Counted from the stretch's first letter, positions 1-11,272 are shown. The stretch is 64,000 nucleotides of DNA from Citrus sinensis (GCF_022201045.2 NC_068562.1:24758501-24822500), one strand, 5' to 3'. Made by a program: numbers and translations. Notes: generated by a model from the letters alone, not told the origin.

Positions 1-508
1 TGATATACTGTAAATTTTCAAGTAGTCAAACAATAATATCCCAAATGTTTGAAATGCATCATTTAAGTTATTTTAAATTCAAATTTATTTCTTTCAAGTC
101 TTTGACTGAATTTCAATGTTGAAAAATAAGGCCACATAAAAAATATTTATTTGAGATATTTGAAAATATAAATTAATTGATATGTTTTTTAAAATGTCTT
201 ATTTACTTTTATTTATTTATTTTTGGCTATGATTTTAACATGAAGGATGAAATATAGTATTCAAATATTATGAATGACCTAAGGGATAAATATAATTTCT
301 AAATAGAATGAACTTTTCCTTTTTCTTTTAATCTATAATAAATGGGGTAAACAAGCCAACTAACCTTTAAAAGAAATAAAAAAAAACTATAGCAGAGGAT
401 AAACTATTAAAATAAGAAAACCCTCTATAGGATGTAATTTTTAAAAAATAATAAGAAATTTAAAATTATATCTTTCATTCATAACATAAATAATTCTATC
501 AATATTAT
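1..508. other. AT-rich intergenic sequence
   Basis: I see no gene, array or terminal repeat here. The sequence is strongly AT-rich. It lies directly 3' of the hAT transposase remnant that reads on the minus strand, so part of it may be the 3' non-coding end of that old element. Confidence 0.4.
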
Positions 509-838
509 CTACAACTGCCCATGATGCATTTTTATGTGTTGATGAAGTTGTAAAATATTTTCATTATTAATACTATGCATCATGTCTTTCTTAATATAAG
601 AAACTAAACTATCATTCATCCATTAATTATCCGTCCAATTTTGTAGCCAATTTTTCACAATGCTCGTTGCTAAAAATGCTCTTTTAATAGTTGCAATAGC
701 AACTAGTAAAGTCAATGCTAATATAACAGGCATATAAACTAATGTACACACTTGATTATTATTTTTTTTTCTTAATCGTTCTCTTTGCAAGGTGACTATT
801 AAATCCGTAATAGAGAATCTTCGGATAAAATTGACCAA
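509..838 (-). pseudogene. hAT-family transposase C-terminal remnant (dimerisation domain)
   Basis: Read on the minus strand, this piece gives a protein stretch with ALTLLVAIATIKRAF followed by SIVKNWLQN, then WMNDSLV and a final HHGQL before a stop at 509-511. This is the pattern of the C-terminal hAT dimerisation domain in plant zinc-finger MYM1-like (TTF-type) transposases, where the usual wording is LPVATATVERAF...MKIVKNRLRN...MNDSLV. The reading frame is broken by an in-frame stop between the TDN and WMND parts, and nothing like the N-terminal zinc finger or catalytic region is visible to the right. It is a dead fragment of a transposon. The family call rests on motif memory; the exact subfamily is uncertain. 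Confidence 0.7.
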
Positions 839-3800
839 GAAGTAACAAAATAATTATATGAGCAAAGGTTTGGCACAATTGGGCTTCATTGTGTTATTCA
901 AATAATTCTAAGAGGTAAAGCCAAGATAGTAAAATAAAAAAGGATAGATTAATAAAATTAAGGGGTAAAAGCAAGACAGTGAAATAAAAAGGGACAGATT
1001 AATAAAATTAAAGGGTAAGATAGTGATTTTTTTTTAAGGAGTAAGATAATGATTTGATATAAAAAGTTAAGGAATTTTTTTTGAAGTAGGGGCAACTAAC
1101 CCCACCAGCCTCACACTAGCTCTATCCTTAGATACACTATGTTATTTTTGTCAAAAATATTCAACTTTTGTTTTTAAAATTGATTTCGACTTTGATCTTA
1201 TCTCTATTTTTTTTTCTTATATAAAATTTCACTTAGTATTGTCATTTTGTAACAATAAATTGTTCAATGCCAAAATCTCTTTGAGTGCTTCTTTGTGAGT
1301 AAGTAAGCTCTATATATCATATTTAACATAGAAATTTTAAAATTCTACAATAATCCTAATCCTGCCCTAAATAATTGTATTACTAATAACGAAAGACTGG
1401 TAATTGCTATTCAAATAAAGTGTAATAAATAACAAATCAATGTGAAAACCATACTATAAACGTGATTATATTTTTCATACTAAGCAATTTCTTCATAAAT
1501 TGATAATTTATTAATTTAACGAGTAATTAATATTCATTAAAATATAGATTTTTCATGGTCCAAGACTATTAATTTATTGAGGTTTTGATGGGAAAAGGAC
1601 TCTAACAACCAGTTATAAATTAAGCAGAAACCAAATTTTTTTCTCTCTTTGTGTGATTAAATTAGGATGTGTACCACAAATAAATAGGCAGAAAAATAAA
1701 CCAACAAAATCCAAAGCAAAAACCAACCATAAGAGACAAATTTTTACGTTGAAAACCCAAAGCAGGAAAAACTACAAGACCATAGTCTGATTTAATCTTC
1801 TGCTATATTAATGAGATTACAACAAAAATTCTTCTATAGATAATATTAAAGGCTAATGTTGTAGGTTTTTTAATGCTATTGATGTCAATGTGCAAGTGTA
1901 CACAACAAATAATATAATGATGAGTATTCAAAATCGTCTTCACATGGATTATTGTTATGGAAATTGCTACAGCAATTTTATCAATGCAATTTTTATTCTA
2001 AATTAGAATTAAAACAAATTATTAAACTAATTAAATAATTAAAATAAATATGCAATAAAGTAAAATATCACGGCAAATACAAGGATGTTGCCAAGGGGAA
2101 TAAAGTAATTGAGTGATTAAACTCACTTAATGGTTTTTGAATATTTTTCTAGTTTTTGGATCGATTGCTACAACATCTACTATAGCACTGGGTAAAATCC
2201 TTATATATCCTCAACTGTTGCATTTTGGATGTCTTATATCTAAATGCAACTTAATAGTGACGAATTGTTATGCTAACATTAGATATCGCATTACAAGTTT
2301 TAGATTCTAATTACCCTACAAGGTGAATCCCTATATTTAGTTCATCACTAATTTTAGATTAAGAATGACCCTTTTTGAATCAAGTTAAACCCAACTCAGG
2401 AAACCAATCAAAACCAAATATTGCTCTGATATGTTCAACTAATACAGACATTTTTTAGGCTCGTTCTTAACTAATGTCACTAAATGGTTGGTCAACCGAA
2501 ATAGTAAATTGAAATAAGTATTATCAAAATAACGTGCTATAGCAAACATACAGCAACACAGAATATCAGTCAATTAGCCATCAAGTTTGGTTATCACACA
2601 ACCACAAATAAATTTAGTTCATAATTTATGATAAAACAAGAAGCAAAATAGTTTCAACCATCAAACAATTCATCGTAACGAGATAAAAACAAGAGAACAA
2701 GAAATATGAGTGAGACTGCTTGATGTTCTTCTAGAATCCTTTGTTGACGTCCTCAATTCTCTCTCTTGATCTTTAGTTTCTCTTGTTTTGTTTCTCTATT
2801 CTTTTTCTCTAATGACGGCCTCCTCTTTCTTTGTGTTTGTGCTCTTTTTATAGCTTAGAATTAGGGTAACCAGAAGTCTAGGGTGCGCATCTTCCAATTT
2901 AGGAAATTTCATATCGCATTCTTCAAAGTATCTCGTGCGAAATCTTCTCTGTCAATGATTTAGGATTGCTACAGCAACTGTGCTACAACAACATTACTAC
3001 AGGCACAACTTCAGCATCTGCACTGTTCCAAACTTATTTCAATTCTTTTCTAATCAAGTTCTTTCCTTATCTTTACAAGCCTATTGCAGCTGCATTCCTT
3101 CCTTGAAATTTGAGCTTTCGGTCACCTACAATTCTGAATATGATCTAAGTACACTAATTATTCTAAACCGAACAAAATTTATCAAAAGTAAATTAAAATG
3201 GATGTTTATGCAAAACATTACTAAAATACAATAAAAACATGTCATTTACTCTCTAAGTAATCATGATTTAAGTCCAAAAAGACCATGATAACTCTCATTT
3301 CATAGAGTTATCAGTTAACAACATCAAGAATCTCAATATTCTAGACTTATAGTAGCAGCCTAATAACAACATCAAGAATCTCAATATTCTAAATAATCAT
3401 GATCTAAGTCCAAAAGGGTCATGATAACTCTCATTTCATAGAGTTATCAATTAACAACATTAAGAATCTCAATATTCTAGACTTATAGTAGCAGCCTAAT
3501 AACTGTCTTTGTAACATGTGAGTATCTCAAATAATACCCAACAAAAGGATAAAATAAAAATCAAGACAAGTAGCATTGTAGAGTACTATGCCAAGAACTT
3601 ACCCTCAAAATTTAGAAGAAAACGGAGTTTAAATCGTCTTTCAATCATCTAATTAAAAATTAAAATTACTATTTCCAAATTAAAAACCTCCATTATCTTT
3701 TCTCTCTCTTCTGCTCGCCTTTTTCCAATTCATAGGGATGCCACTTGCTTTTATATTGCTTTTACATGTAAATTTCATGGCAATTTTCATCCAAGTTCAA

Positions 3801-5533
3801 AACTTAATATTAATTGCACATCAAGCAATATTTTTAGATTTTGAACTTTTGAGTCCCAAATGAGATTAACCCATCAAATTTTACTATTTTTAATTTTGTA
3901 TTTTTTAAAATTTAATTAATATTTTCTCAAAATAGAATCCAATATGTTATATTTAATCTAGGGAGAATAGCACTTTAATATCTTATTTTCAACCTTCCTA
4001 TTAAAATTATAAACGAAAAAACACACTATTAAAGAGCAAGTGAGAACTTTTAATAAAAAAAATTAAATAATTTTAGTTTGCAAATGTTTCAAATAATTAA
4101 TTTTTATGTGGCGTTACTTTTTTTAACGTTGAAATGCAGTTAACGGCTTAAAAGAAGTAAATTTGAAATTTTTTTTAAAGTAAATTTGAATTTAAGATGA
4201 CTTAAATCATACATTTTAAAAACTTTGGTCTCTGAGTTTGTTTCTATAAACCACAAGGACTCAACTAAAATAACCCTGTTTTTTAACAAAATATGAAATG
4301 AGTACCCGAAAAGTTATTCTTAGCCTAAATGTAAAAATAATATCTAAGAGTTACCAGCACGTCACTCTCTATAATTCAATGCATATAAACGTATAGAGTA
4401 CTGATATTTAACTAGAAGAATTTTACTGTGGCGACAAAATCAACTTTAAATCGTTCTGATTATTACTAAATGAAAAAATAAAATAAAAATGTTAAAACTT
4501 AAAATTATGAGAGATTATGATGAATTGAAAAAATAATAAAACAAATCGCTTTTATAACCCCTCTGGCTAAATATCAATTTTCATATTTATATTGTGTTTT
4601 AATCAATTGAATTTTTTTATCTCTTTTATGGACTACGGTGACTTTTTTTTTTTACGTGAAATCTAAATAGACTTAAATTAGTCTGAATTCTTAAAAAGAA
4701 CTGAATATTTAAATCTGAATGATTTTTTTTTTTGTCTGAATTGTTTAAAGCAAATATGAATTTGTTTTTTTTTAACTTAAGAAAATTTGAAAACTATTAC
4801 TTTTACATTTACAAATTATAAATGTAACAAATTAATAAATATTTCAAAAAAAACTTAAATAAGATAATAAATTATCATAACAAAAACCATGTTCAATTGA
4901 ATACAATCCTTTATACTCTAAATTAGTAAATGTTAATCAATTTTCTTGTAGTTCATGATGTTTTTATATGAAAAATATTTATAAAAAGTTATGAACATAA
5001 ATAATTATAATTTGAAGAAAATAAAAAAAAATAATAGTAGTCTACTACTATATTATCACAAGTTAGAGAGATCGGTAATAATGCTAATTATTAAATTTTA
5101 TTTAGATAAGGATGCAAATTAATTAATTAGATAGGGATATTTTAGATAATATCTTTTAATGATACTATTCAGATTTTTATATTAAATAAAAAGATTAAAA
5201 AAATAGTTTAATGTCTTAATGACTGAAAATTTTTATTAAGTTAAAAAAACAAACGGACTTAATGACTTAACTGATTGAAATTAATTCAATTTAGTCATTA
5301 AGTCAAAAAAAAAAAAAAACAAAGAGCCCCTATATCATTACGTCATTTAGCAAAATATATTGATAGGTGATTAAGAGACTAAAAGTATATAAAATTTATT
5401 AAATCTGAGCTATACACGTTCATGAATTGTTACTCATAAATTAATACATACATTCTAGAAGATCCTAGCTCTTGTTATATATACAAACTAAGATGGTCTG
5501 CACTTCACCAAAAAGCATATTCTAGTCTTATTT
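839..5533. other. Intergenic AT-rich region with old repeats, no gene seen
   Basis: No supportable gene. It contains a local tandem duplication (listed separately at 3258-3500). The stretch 1620-1860 contains wording reminiscent of degraded retroelement ends. The stretch 4600-5330, with poly-A/T runs, may be a MITE-like sequence whose ends I could not pair. The region from about 5450 onward is the likely promoter of the PLP-enzyme gene to the right. Confidence 0.4.
3258..3500. repeat. Imperfect tandem duplication, period about 140 bp
   Basis: Two copies of a block with ATCATGATYTAAGTCCAAAA, the inverted pair around TCATTTCATAGAGTTATCA, and CAAGAATCTCAATATTCTA followed by GACTTATAGTAGCAGCC are seen, the first from 3258 and the second from about 3396. 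A short third copy of the CAAGAATCTC part lies between them. The copies differ by a few substitutions, so this is an old local duplication. No coding potential is seen. Confidence 0.8.
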
Positions 5534-5534
5534 T

Positions 5535-5606
5535 ATTGTAAACAATCGTTTACAATTCTTCTCTTTCTTTATTGTAAACAATCGTTTACAATTCTTCTCT
5601 TTGTTT
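5535..5606. promoter_or_regulatory. Duplicated 36-bp block with a GTAAAC/GTTTAC palindrome in the leader of the PLP-enzyme gene
   Basis: The palindrome ATTGTAAAC-AATC-GTTTACAAT occurs at 5535-5556 and again at 5571-5592, each followed by the same TC-rich tail. The 36-bp period is exact except for one base in the tail. The second copy ends 41 bases before the start codon at 5634, so the pair sits in the probable 5' UTR or core promoter. In RNA each copy could form a 9-bp hairpin with a 4-base loop; in DNA it could be a paired binding site. The sequence is certain; any regulatory role is inference. Confidence 0.6.
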
Positions 5607-5633
5607 CTTGCTATAGTTTTCTTCTCCAGGCAC

Positions 5634-8082
5634 ATGGAAATTAAGCAGCTCATATTCAGAGACACCACTAGTGCTCCGACAAAAGGCCATAGCAATAGCA
5701 AAACTAGAAGCGAAAGCACAAGTTCTACGAGACAAACTTGTTCAGAATTTAAAAATGATCACCACCCCCCTCACTCAAAACCTTCAGAGGAAAAACTCGC
5801 ATGGCTGCGGTCTCAGATAATTGGCAACGATGTAGAATTTGATTATTCATTTGGAAAAAGAAGACTCACTTACGCTGATCATACTGCCTCTGGCCGTTCT
5901 CTTCGGTACATCGAAGATTATATCATTAACAACGTGCTTCCCTTTTATGGTAATTCTTCTTAACATTGTAGACTTTTTAAATTTTATTAATCTTCAACAT
6001 GCTGCTGGGTGGTGCAGGTAAGCTGATAGCTATATTAATAATATTAATTAAGTTTTTATATTATAATTAATCATTTTTTCGCACAGGGAACACTCACACA
6101 TCTGATAGTTACGTGGGACAGCGGATGACGAAAATGGTTCATGAAGCATCTAACTACATTAAGAGATGCTTAGGCGGTGGACAAGCAGATGCAATAATAT
6201 TCTGTGGAGCAGGCACAACGGCTGCCATTAAAAGGCTGCAAGAAGTTATGGGAATTACAGTGCCATCAATTATGAGAGATAAGCTTATAACAAGTTTAAG
6301 AGATGAAGAGAGATGGGTGGTGTTTTTAGGGCCCTATGAGCACCATTCAAATCTTCTATCATGGAGGCAGAGCTTAGCTGAAGTTGTAGAGATTGGTCTT
6401 GATGATAATGGCTTACTAGATATTGAAGCTCTGAGATCACAACTTGAGTTGTATAAAGCTGCTAAGAGACCAATGTTAGGTTCTTTTTCTGCTTGTAGTA
6501 ATGTCACTGGAATTTATTCAGATACAAGATCAATTGCAAGACTTCTTCACCAATATGGAGGCTTTGCATGCTTTGATTTTGCTGCAAGGTAAGCAAAATT
6601 TTAAAGCACTTTGTATCATTTTTGCTTCAGTTCTAGCATTATAGTTGCTAGTTGATCTTATGGATTTAAAATTTAATGATATAATAGCGGTCCTTATGTG
6701 AAAATCAACTTGAGATCAAGGAATATCGATGGCTATGATGCAATTTTCCTCGCTACCCACAAGTTTCTTGGAGGGCCAGGAACTCCTGGCATACTTTTGA
6801 TTAGTAAAGCTCTTTATCAGCTGGGGTCTTCTCCACCTTCAACTTGTGGAGGTGGAACTGTTAATTATGTGAATGCCTTCGATGAAAAGGTACACTTTTC
6901 TTACTATTTTTTGTACTTATTAATGCCAAAAAAAAAATACTTGATTTGGATTTCTTGCAATTAAAATTTTCATTATTTTTTTGAAGGGTACTGGTGCGGG
7001 TTAAGCTCAAATCAATTTTTTAACTCCATCTCTTCAGGATTTAAACTCAAGTGATTAGCCAAAGAAAATTGTTTGAAAATCACTCCTTAAGCCGGGGCAA
7101 CATAATTAACCGAATTAATGGTTTCATTTTGTGAACTAAGCTGCAGGACACATTGTATTTGGAAGACATAGAAGAAAGAGAAAATGGAGGAACACCTCAA
7201 ATTGTTCAAATGATTAGAGCAGCATTAGCCTTTTGGGTAAAAGAATACATTGGTTATGAAGTCATTAAGAAACAGGAAGACGTTTACATTGAGAGTGCAC
7301 TAGGGAGGATTCTTCCAAATCAAAATATACAAGTTCTCGGAAACACAAGCGTCAAGCGACAAGCTATATTATCATTCCTCGTATATTCAACAACAAATTC
7401 TTCCCCAGAGAACATGAAAATTGAGAGAAATAAGCCTCTTCATGGACCCTTTGTTGCAACACTTTTCAATGACTTGTTTGGCATCCAGGCTCGAGGCGGG
7501 TGTGCTTGTGCTGGACCATATGGCCACACCCTGCTTGCTTTTGATCAGACTCGATCACTTGAAATTCGATCTGCAATACAAAAGGTCATTATTTAGTATT
7601 TGCATACATGATATTGATAAAATAGCATAAATTTGATGCTTATAATATTCAACTTACTGCAGGGTTATCTTGGCGTGAAGCCAGGATGGACAAGAATTAC
7701 CTTCCCCTACTACATGTCAAATGAGGAATTTGAGTTCATTCTGGCTGCATTGGAGTTTATAGCTGCATATGGCCACAGATTTCTACCCCTGTATCACTTC
7801 AATGTGAAGGCAGGCAACTGGTGCTCTAGTCAGAAGGCTATTAAGGACTTGATTGATAAAGAAACGAATAACAATATCAACAACCCTTTGGCCAGTGCCA
7901 TACAGGACCTGAGAATATCTGAAAAGCACAGGAATCGTGACACTGAACATCTCAAAAAGATCAACAAGTATGCTTCTTATTTGGACAATGCTAAAACCAT
8001 TGCTGGTCTTCTCCCCGAGTTTCCTTGCCAGCGTAGTCTATCAGAAGATATAGACCCCAATATCCTGTACTTCAGGATCTAG
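5634..8082 (+). CDS. PLP-dependent class V aminotransferase / cysteine desulfurase-like protein
   Basis: Five exons join without a frame break: 5634-5949, 6087-6588, 6688-6889, 7147-7584 and 7663-8082, giving 625 residues, all introns GT..AG. The product is a fold-type I PLP enzyme of the class V family (cysteine desulfurase, MoCo sulfurase N-domain relatives). Visible landmarks are TYADHTASGRSL near residue 82, GPYEHHSNLLSWR, the PLP aspartate in FACFDFAASG (about 269), the probable Schiff-base lysine in ATHKFLGGPGTPG (K298), and a cysteine loop RGGCACAGPYG with C459 and C461. The family could move sulfur from cysteine, but the substrate here is unknown. I chose the first ATG of the open frame, at 5634, because the upstream extension has no ATG. 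A clear plastid or mitochondrial transit peptide is not obvious, though the first 45 residues are Ser/Thr-rich. Intron 3 holds a SINE-like insertion. The family call is firm; the exact reaction is not. Confidence 0.88.
6975..7121 (-). mobile_element. Probable tRNA-derived SINE in intron 3 of the PLP-enzyme gene
   Basis: Read on the minus strand, the 3' half (TTTGAGCTTAACCCGCACC, then TTCAAAAAAA) matches the arrangement of the SINE at 59989-60133 (TTTGAGTTTGACCCACCCC, then TTCAAAAAAA). A short TTTCATT direct repeat flanks it (6968-6974 and 7122-7128), and the implied length, 147 bp, is close to the 145 bp of the other copy. The A box is poorly preserved, so this is a diverged copy. Confidence 0.45.
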
Positions 8083-8941
8083 TTGTCCTTCACGATAAGA
8101 ACCAAAGCAAAGACCGGGCCAACAGTTCATTGATCATAAGGAGTGACCGTTTCAAAATGTTTACCAATAAGTTGAAAGATTGATTATAAATCAATATTAA
8201 GTTGATTGATCAATCTTTGTAAATCAATCAAACTCTCAATTATCATAAATAATTGTAACATTTTCTTTTTGGATTTTCAATCCTTATATAAGTTGATCTT
8301 TTTTGTGCTCACCAACGAATATCTAAGAGTGGAATTTGTCTTTTCTTTACAATTTTTAAAAGTTCTCACTCCAGATATATTTAGTTCTTCATGATTCAGA
8401 ATTGAGTTATATTTAGACCGTGAATGTTTTATTCTAAATATACGAGCAAACTTAGCAAATTCTAAACCACAACTCCTTAATTAATTGAGTTGGTTGAAAC
8501 TTTTTACATTTATCTGTTGAGCGAAGGCAGCTTACAATTTCATAAGTATGAAATTCATTAAGTGAACTTGAAGAGAGATTACATGGCAAAGCAAATGTGG
8601 GAGCATGTCTGCATTTTTAAAAGGAAATCGCACGCCATCTAGGGGCGAGCTTAGTTCAAACTTCAAAGTATAGTATTTAATAAACCGAATCTGGATTCAG
8701 TTGCTTGAAATGGAAAATTAAAGACAGTTGCTTGAAAATAGCAACTAAGTCCCTAAAGGTCATTCATTGTTGATTTTAGTTGTTGGTATTTTTTATCTTC
8801 TGGTACATTTATAGCGGTGTACAATTAAAATTTTAATTACCTATATATTTTTCATCCAATAATTAACAATCACACTTTTCTAAGAAAAGTCATAACAAAA
8901 ATCATATTAGAACTAAATCTAAATCCATTATTGTTAAAAAT
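8083..8941. other. 3' flank of the PLP-enzyme gene and a dispersed repeat fragment
   Basis: The first few hundred bases are the likely 3' UTR. The stretch 8818-8938 resembles 20800-20930 (shared TAAAATTTTAATTA, TCATCCAATAAYTA and AAATCTAAATCC wording in the same order), so it is a member of a dispersed repeat family, possibly a MITE, into which the solo LTR to the right inserted. No gene is seen. Confidence 0.45.
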
Positions 8942-9027
8942 TGTTAGACCAAAATATGAAAGGCTCAAACCCACGAAAAATATAGGCCCAATGAAATTAT
9001 GTTATATAAAATAACTCATGCTTGTTT

Positions 9028-9735
9028 TCTATAAGAACGACCTAGGTCCATTCTTTACAAAGAACGACCTAGGTCCATTCCTCGCAAAGAACGACCTAGG
9101 TCCATTCCTCGCAAAAAACGACCTAGGTCCATTCCTCACAAAGAACGACCTAGGTCCATTCTTTACAAAGAACGACCTAGGTCCATTCCTCGCAAAGAAC
9201 GACCTAGGTCCATTCCTCGCAAAGAACGACCTAGGTCCATTCTTTACAAAGAACGACCTAGGTCCATTCCTCGCAAAGAACGACCTAGGTCCATTCTTAG
9301 CAAAGAACGACCTAGGCCCATTCTTCGCAAAGAGCGACTTAGGTCCATTCTTCGCAAAGAGCGACTTAGGTCCATTCTTCGCAAAGAACGACCTAGGTCC
9401 ATTCTTTGCAAAGAACGACATAGGTACTTAGAAAATATTTCTAAATAAAAAACGCCCAAAAGGCGAGTCTTCGATAAAGTGCCAAAGATATGATTTAACA
9501 AAGAATGACCTAGGTCTATTCTTTGCAAAGAACGACCTAGGTTCATTCCTCGCAAAGAACGACCTAGGTCTATTCCTTGCAAAAAACGACCTAGGCACTT
9601 AGAAAATATTTCTTAATACGCCTAAAGGGCAAGGCTTTGGCAAAATGTCGAAGGCATGATTTAACAAAGAACGACCTAGGTCCATTCTTCCTAAAGAACG
9701 ACTTAGGTCCATTCATCACAAACAATGACCTAGAT
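9028..9735. repeat. 27-bp minisatellite with CCTAGG palindrome, in three blocks
   Basis: The unit reads about AAGAACGACCTAGGTCCATT plus a variable TTCTTTAC/CCTCGC part; its centre GACCTAGGTC is a 10-bp perfect palindrome. About 14 to 15 copies run from 9028 to 9431. After a spacer containing ACTTAGAAAATATTTCT there are four more copies (9496-9598), then a diverged spacer of the same kind and three more (9664-9735). Because the unit is divisible by three and lacks stops, long open frames appear on both strands (NDLGPF.. one way, GPRSFF.. the other). These are repeat artefacts rather than genes. Confidence 0.92.
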
Positions 9736-9780
9736 ACTTTGAAAATATTTCTAAATAAGAGCACACGAGCTACTTGAAAT

Positions 9781-9985
9781 GGGCCTACGGGCAAATACAC
9801 ATTCCACAGGATGGGCCTACAGGCAAATACACTTTCTATGGAATGGGCCTACGGACAAATACACATTCTATGGAATGCGCCTACGGGCAAATATACATTC
9901 TACGAAATGTGCATATGGGCAAATATATGCATTTTACGGAATGTGCCTACGGGCAGAATGCACTTACGGGCAAAATGTTGCAAAA
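9781..9985. repeat. 32-bp minisatellite (GGGCCTACGGGCAAATACAC type)
   Basis: Six or so copies of a unit beginning GGGCCTACGGGCAAATACAC and ending TTCYAYRGAAT follow each other with a 32-bp period, degrading to the right where units are inserted or shortened. The array is inside the same solo LTR, directly 3' of the 27-bp array. Open frames here are also artefacts. Confidence 0.88.
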
Positions 9986-10514
9986 TCAATCCTCTTTGTA
10001 AGGAACCAATATAAGTGCCGAATTTAAGTTAAAGTCCATTAAAGGTTAACAGCCCAAAAACATAACAAATGTCCAAAGATTACTTGTCATGAACAAGCTT
10101 GACACATAATGACATGTGTCTTTATGCATGAGTTTTGCAAACACTTGTCACTAAGACAATGCCACGTGTCATGATGGCACCTCCACCTCATGGACCAAAT
10201 TGCCTATATAAAGACCAAGACTCCCCATTTGAAGGTAAGAGAAAAAGGATAAGGAAATTATGTCCTTCTCTCTCTAAATTCTCTCTTTACAATCAAATTT
10301 AAAAGGCTGACTTGAGCATCGGAGGGTTATTGCCGGCAACCCCGACACTCTTTGATAATTGTTCCTTTTTGCAGAACAATTAACGACAAGGAGACATATA
10401 ATTTGAGACATTCGCCTCAAAGAAAAAAATAAGCCACATAACTCGATTTAAAAGAAAGCTCGAAACACAAATTAATCGTTGTACATTGAGCAAAAATTTT
10501 GCATCAACAAAAAT

Positions 10515-11272
10515 AATTTTGATAAGCTAAACTCTGCTAATAAGGCGTTTAAGTAATTGAGCATGCAATAACAAATTCCTTGTAATTCCTTGAATATGTT
10601 TGATGCAAGAAAATGCAGGATAATGAAAGGGGCCGGAGCTAATAGTATCAGTAGTCATCTATCAAAATCAATCATTTTTCATTAGATGTCCAACTAGCTA
10701 GAAATAAAGCGAATACACTCCAAATTCATAAAATTTGAAGCCAAAAGTTACACATAGCTGTTTGAGTTACCCAACAAAGCCAAAATAATTGATAACAAAA
10801 ATCGAGTATTATCCAAGCACAAAAGAGAGAATTTACCCTCTATGTCAATAAAAAGATTAGATGTAACCACCAACATATAATATAAATAATTGTAACTCCA
10901 CAATACAAATAATTGTAACTCCCCAAACTCATAATAACTATTTGTAAGTTGTAACTCCAGATCATGAGAACAATTAATAATATATAATAACTCCACCAAA
11001 TAATAATAACGATTAAAAGGATTTTTAAAACGCTTTTTCCTCCAACAACAATGACATTGAAGAGTAGCTTCCTACGAAGAGTGTCTAGAATATTGCAGAT
11101 AGAGCTGAAGATTAGATAAAGTAGAATATTGATCAAATACTAATGTAACTAGTGCTAAACTCAAATTTTTGAATCCAATCAAATTCTACTATAGTGGAAA
11201 TGTAAATTAACATTTTCGTTCTCGTCAAAAAGACAGGAAATACCTCCACCTTAACAAATAAAGAGAATTTTA

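Larger units (their letters stand above)
8942..10509 (+). mobile_element. Solo LTR of an LTR retrotransposon, with 5-bp target site duplication
   Basis: The element starts TGTTAGACC and ends CATCAACA, so it has the TG..CA ends with a short TGTT/AACA inverted repeat. It is flanked by a perfect 5-bp direct repeat AAAAT at 8937-8941 and 10510-10514. At 1568 bp it has a typical LTR layout: repeats and a promoter with a CACGTG G-box (10163-10168) and TATATAAA (10205-10212), then a CT-rich leader and GACTTGAGCATCGGAGGG, a wording common in the R/U5 of plant LTRs. No primer-binding site, coding part or second LTR follows, so it is best read as a solo LTR left by recombination between two LTRs. The orientation is given by the TATA box. 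Gypsy versus Copia cannot be told without internal sequence. Confidence 0.88.

Noticed and set aside
4600..5335. Possible hAT-type MITE with GGGGCTCTTTGTTTTTTT at the right end
   Set aside because: A matching left end and target duplication were not found.
9018..9582. Long open frames on both strands with NDLGPF or GPRSFF repeats
   Set aside because: They follow directly from the 27-bp minisatellite lacking stops; no start context, no family, and they lie in an LTR.
9774..10027. Three overlapping frames in the 32-bp array
   Set aside because: Products of the repeat unit in different frames, not genes.
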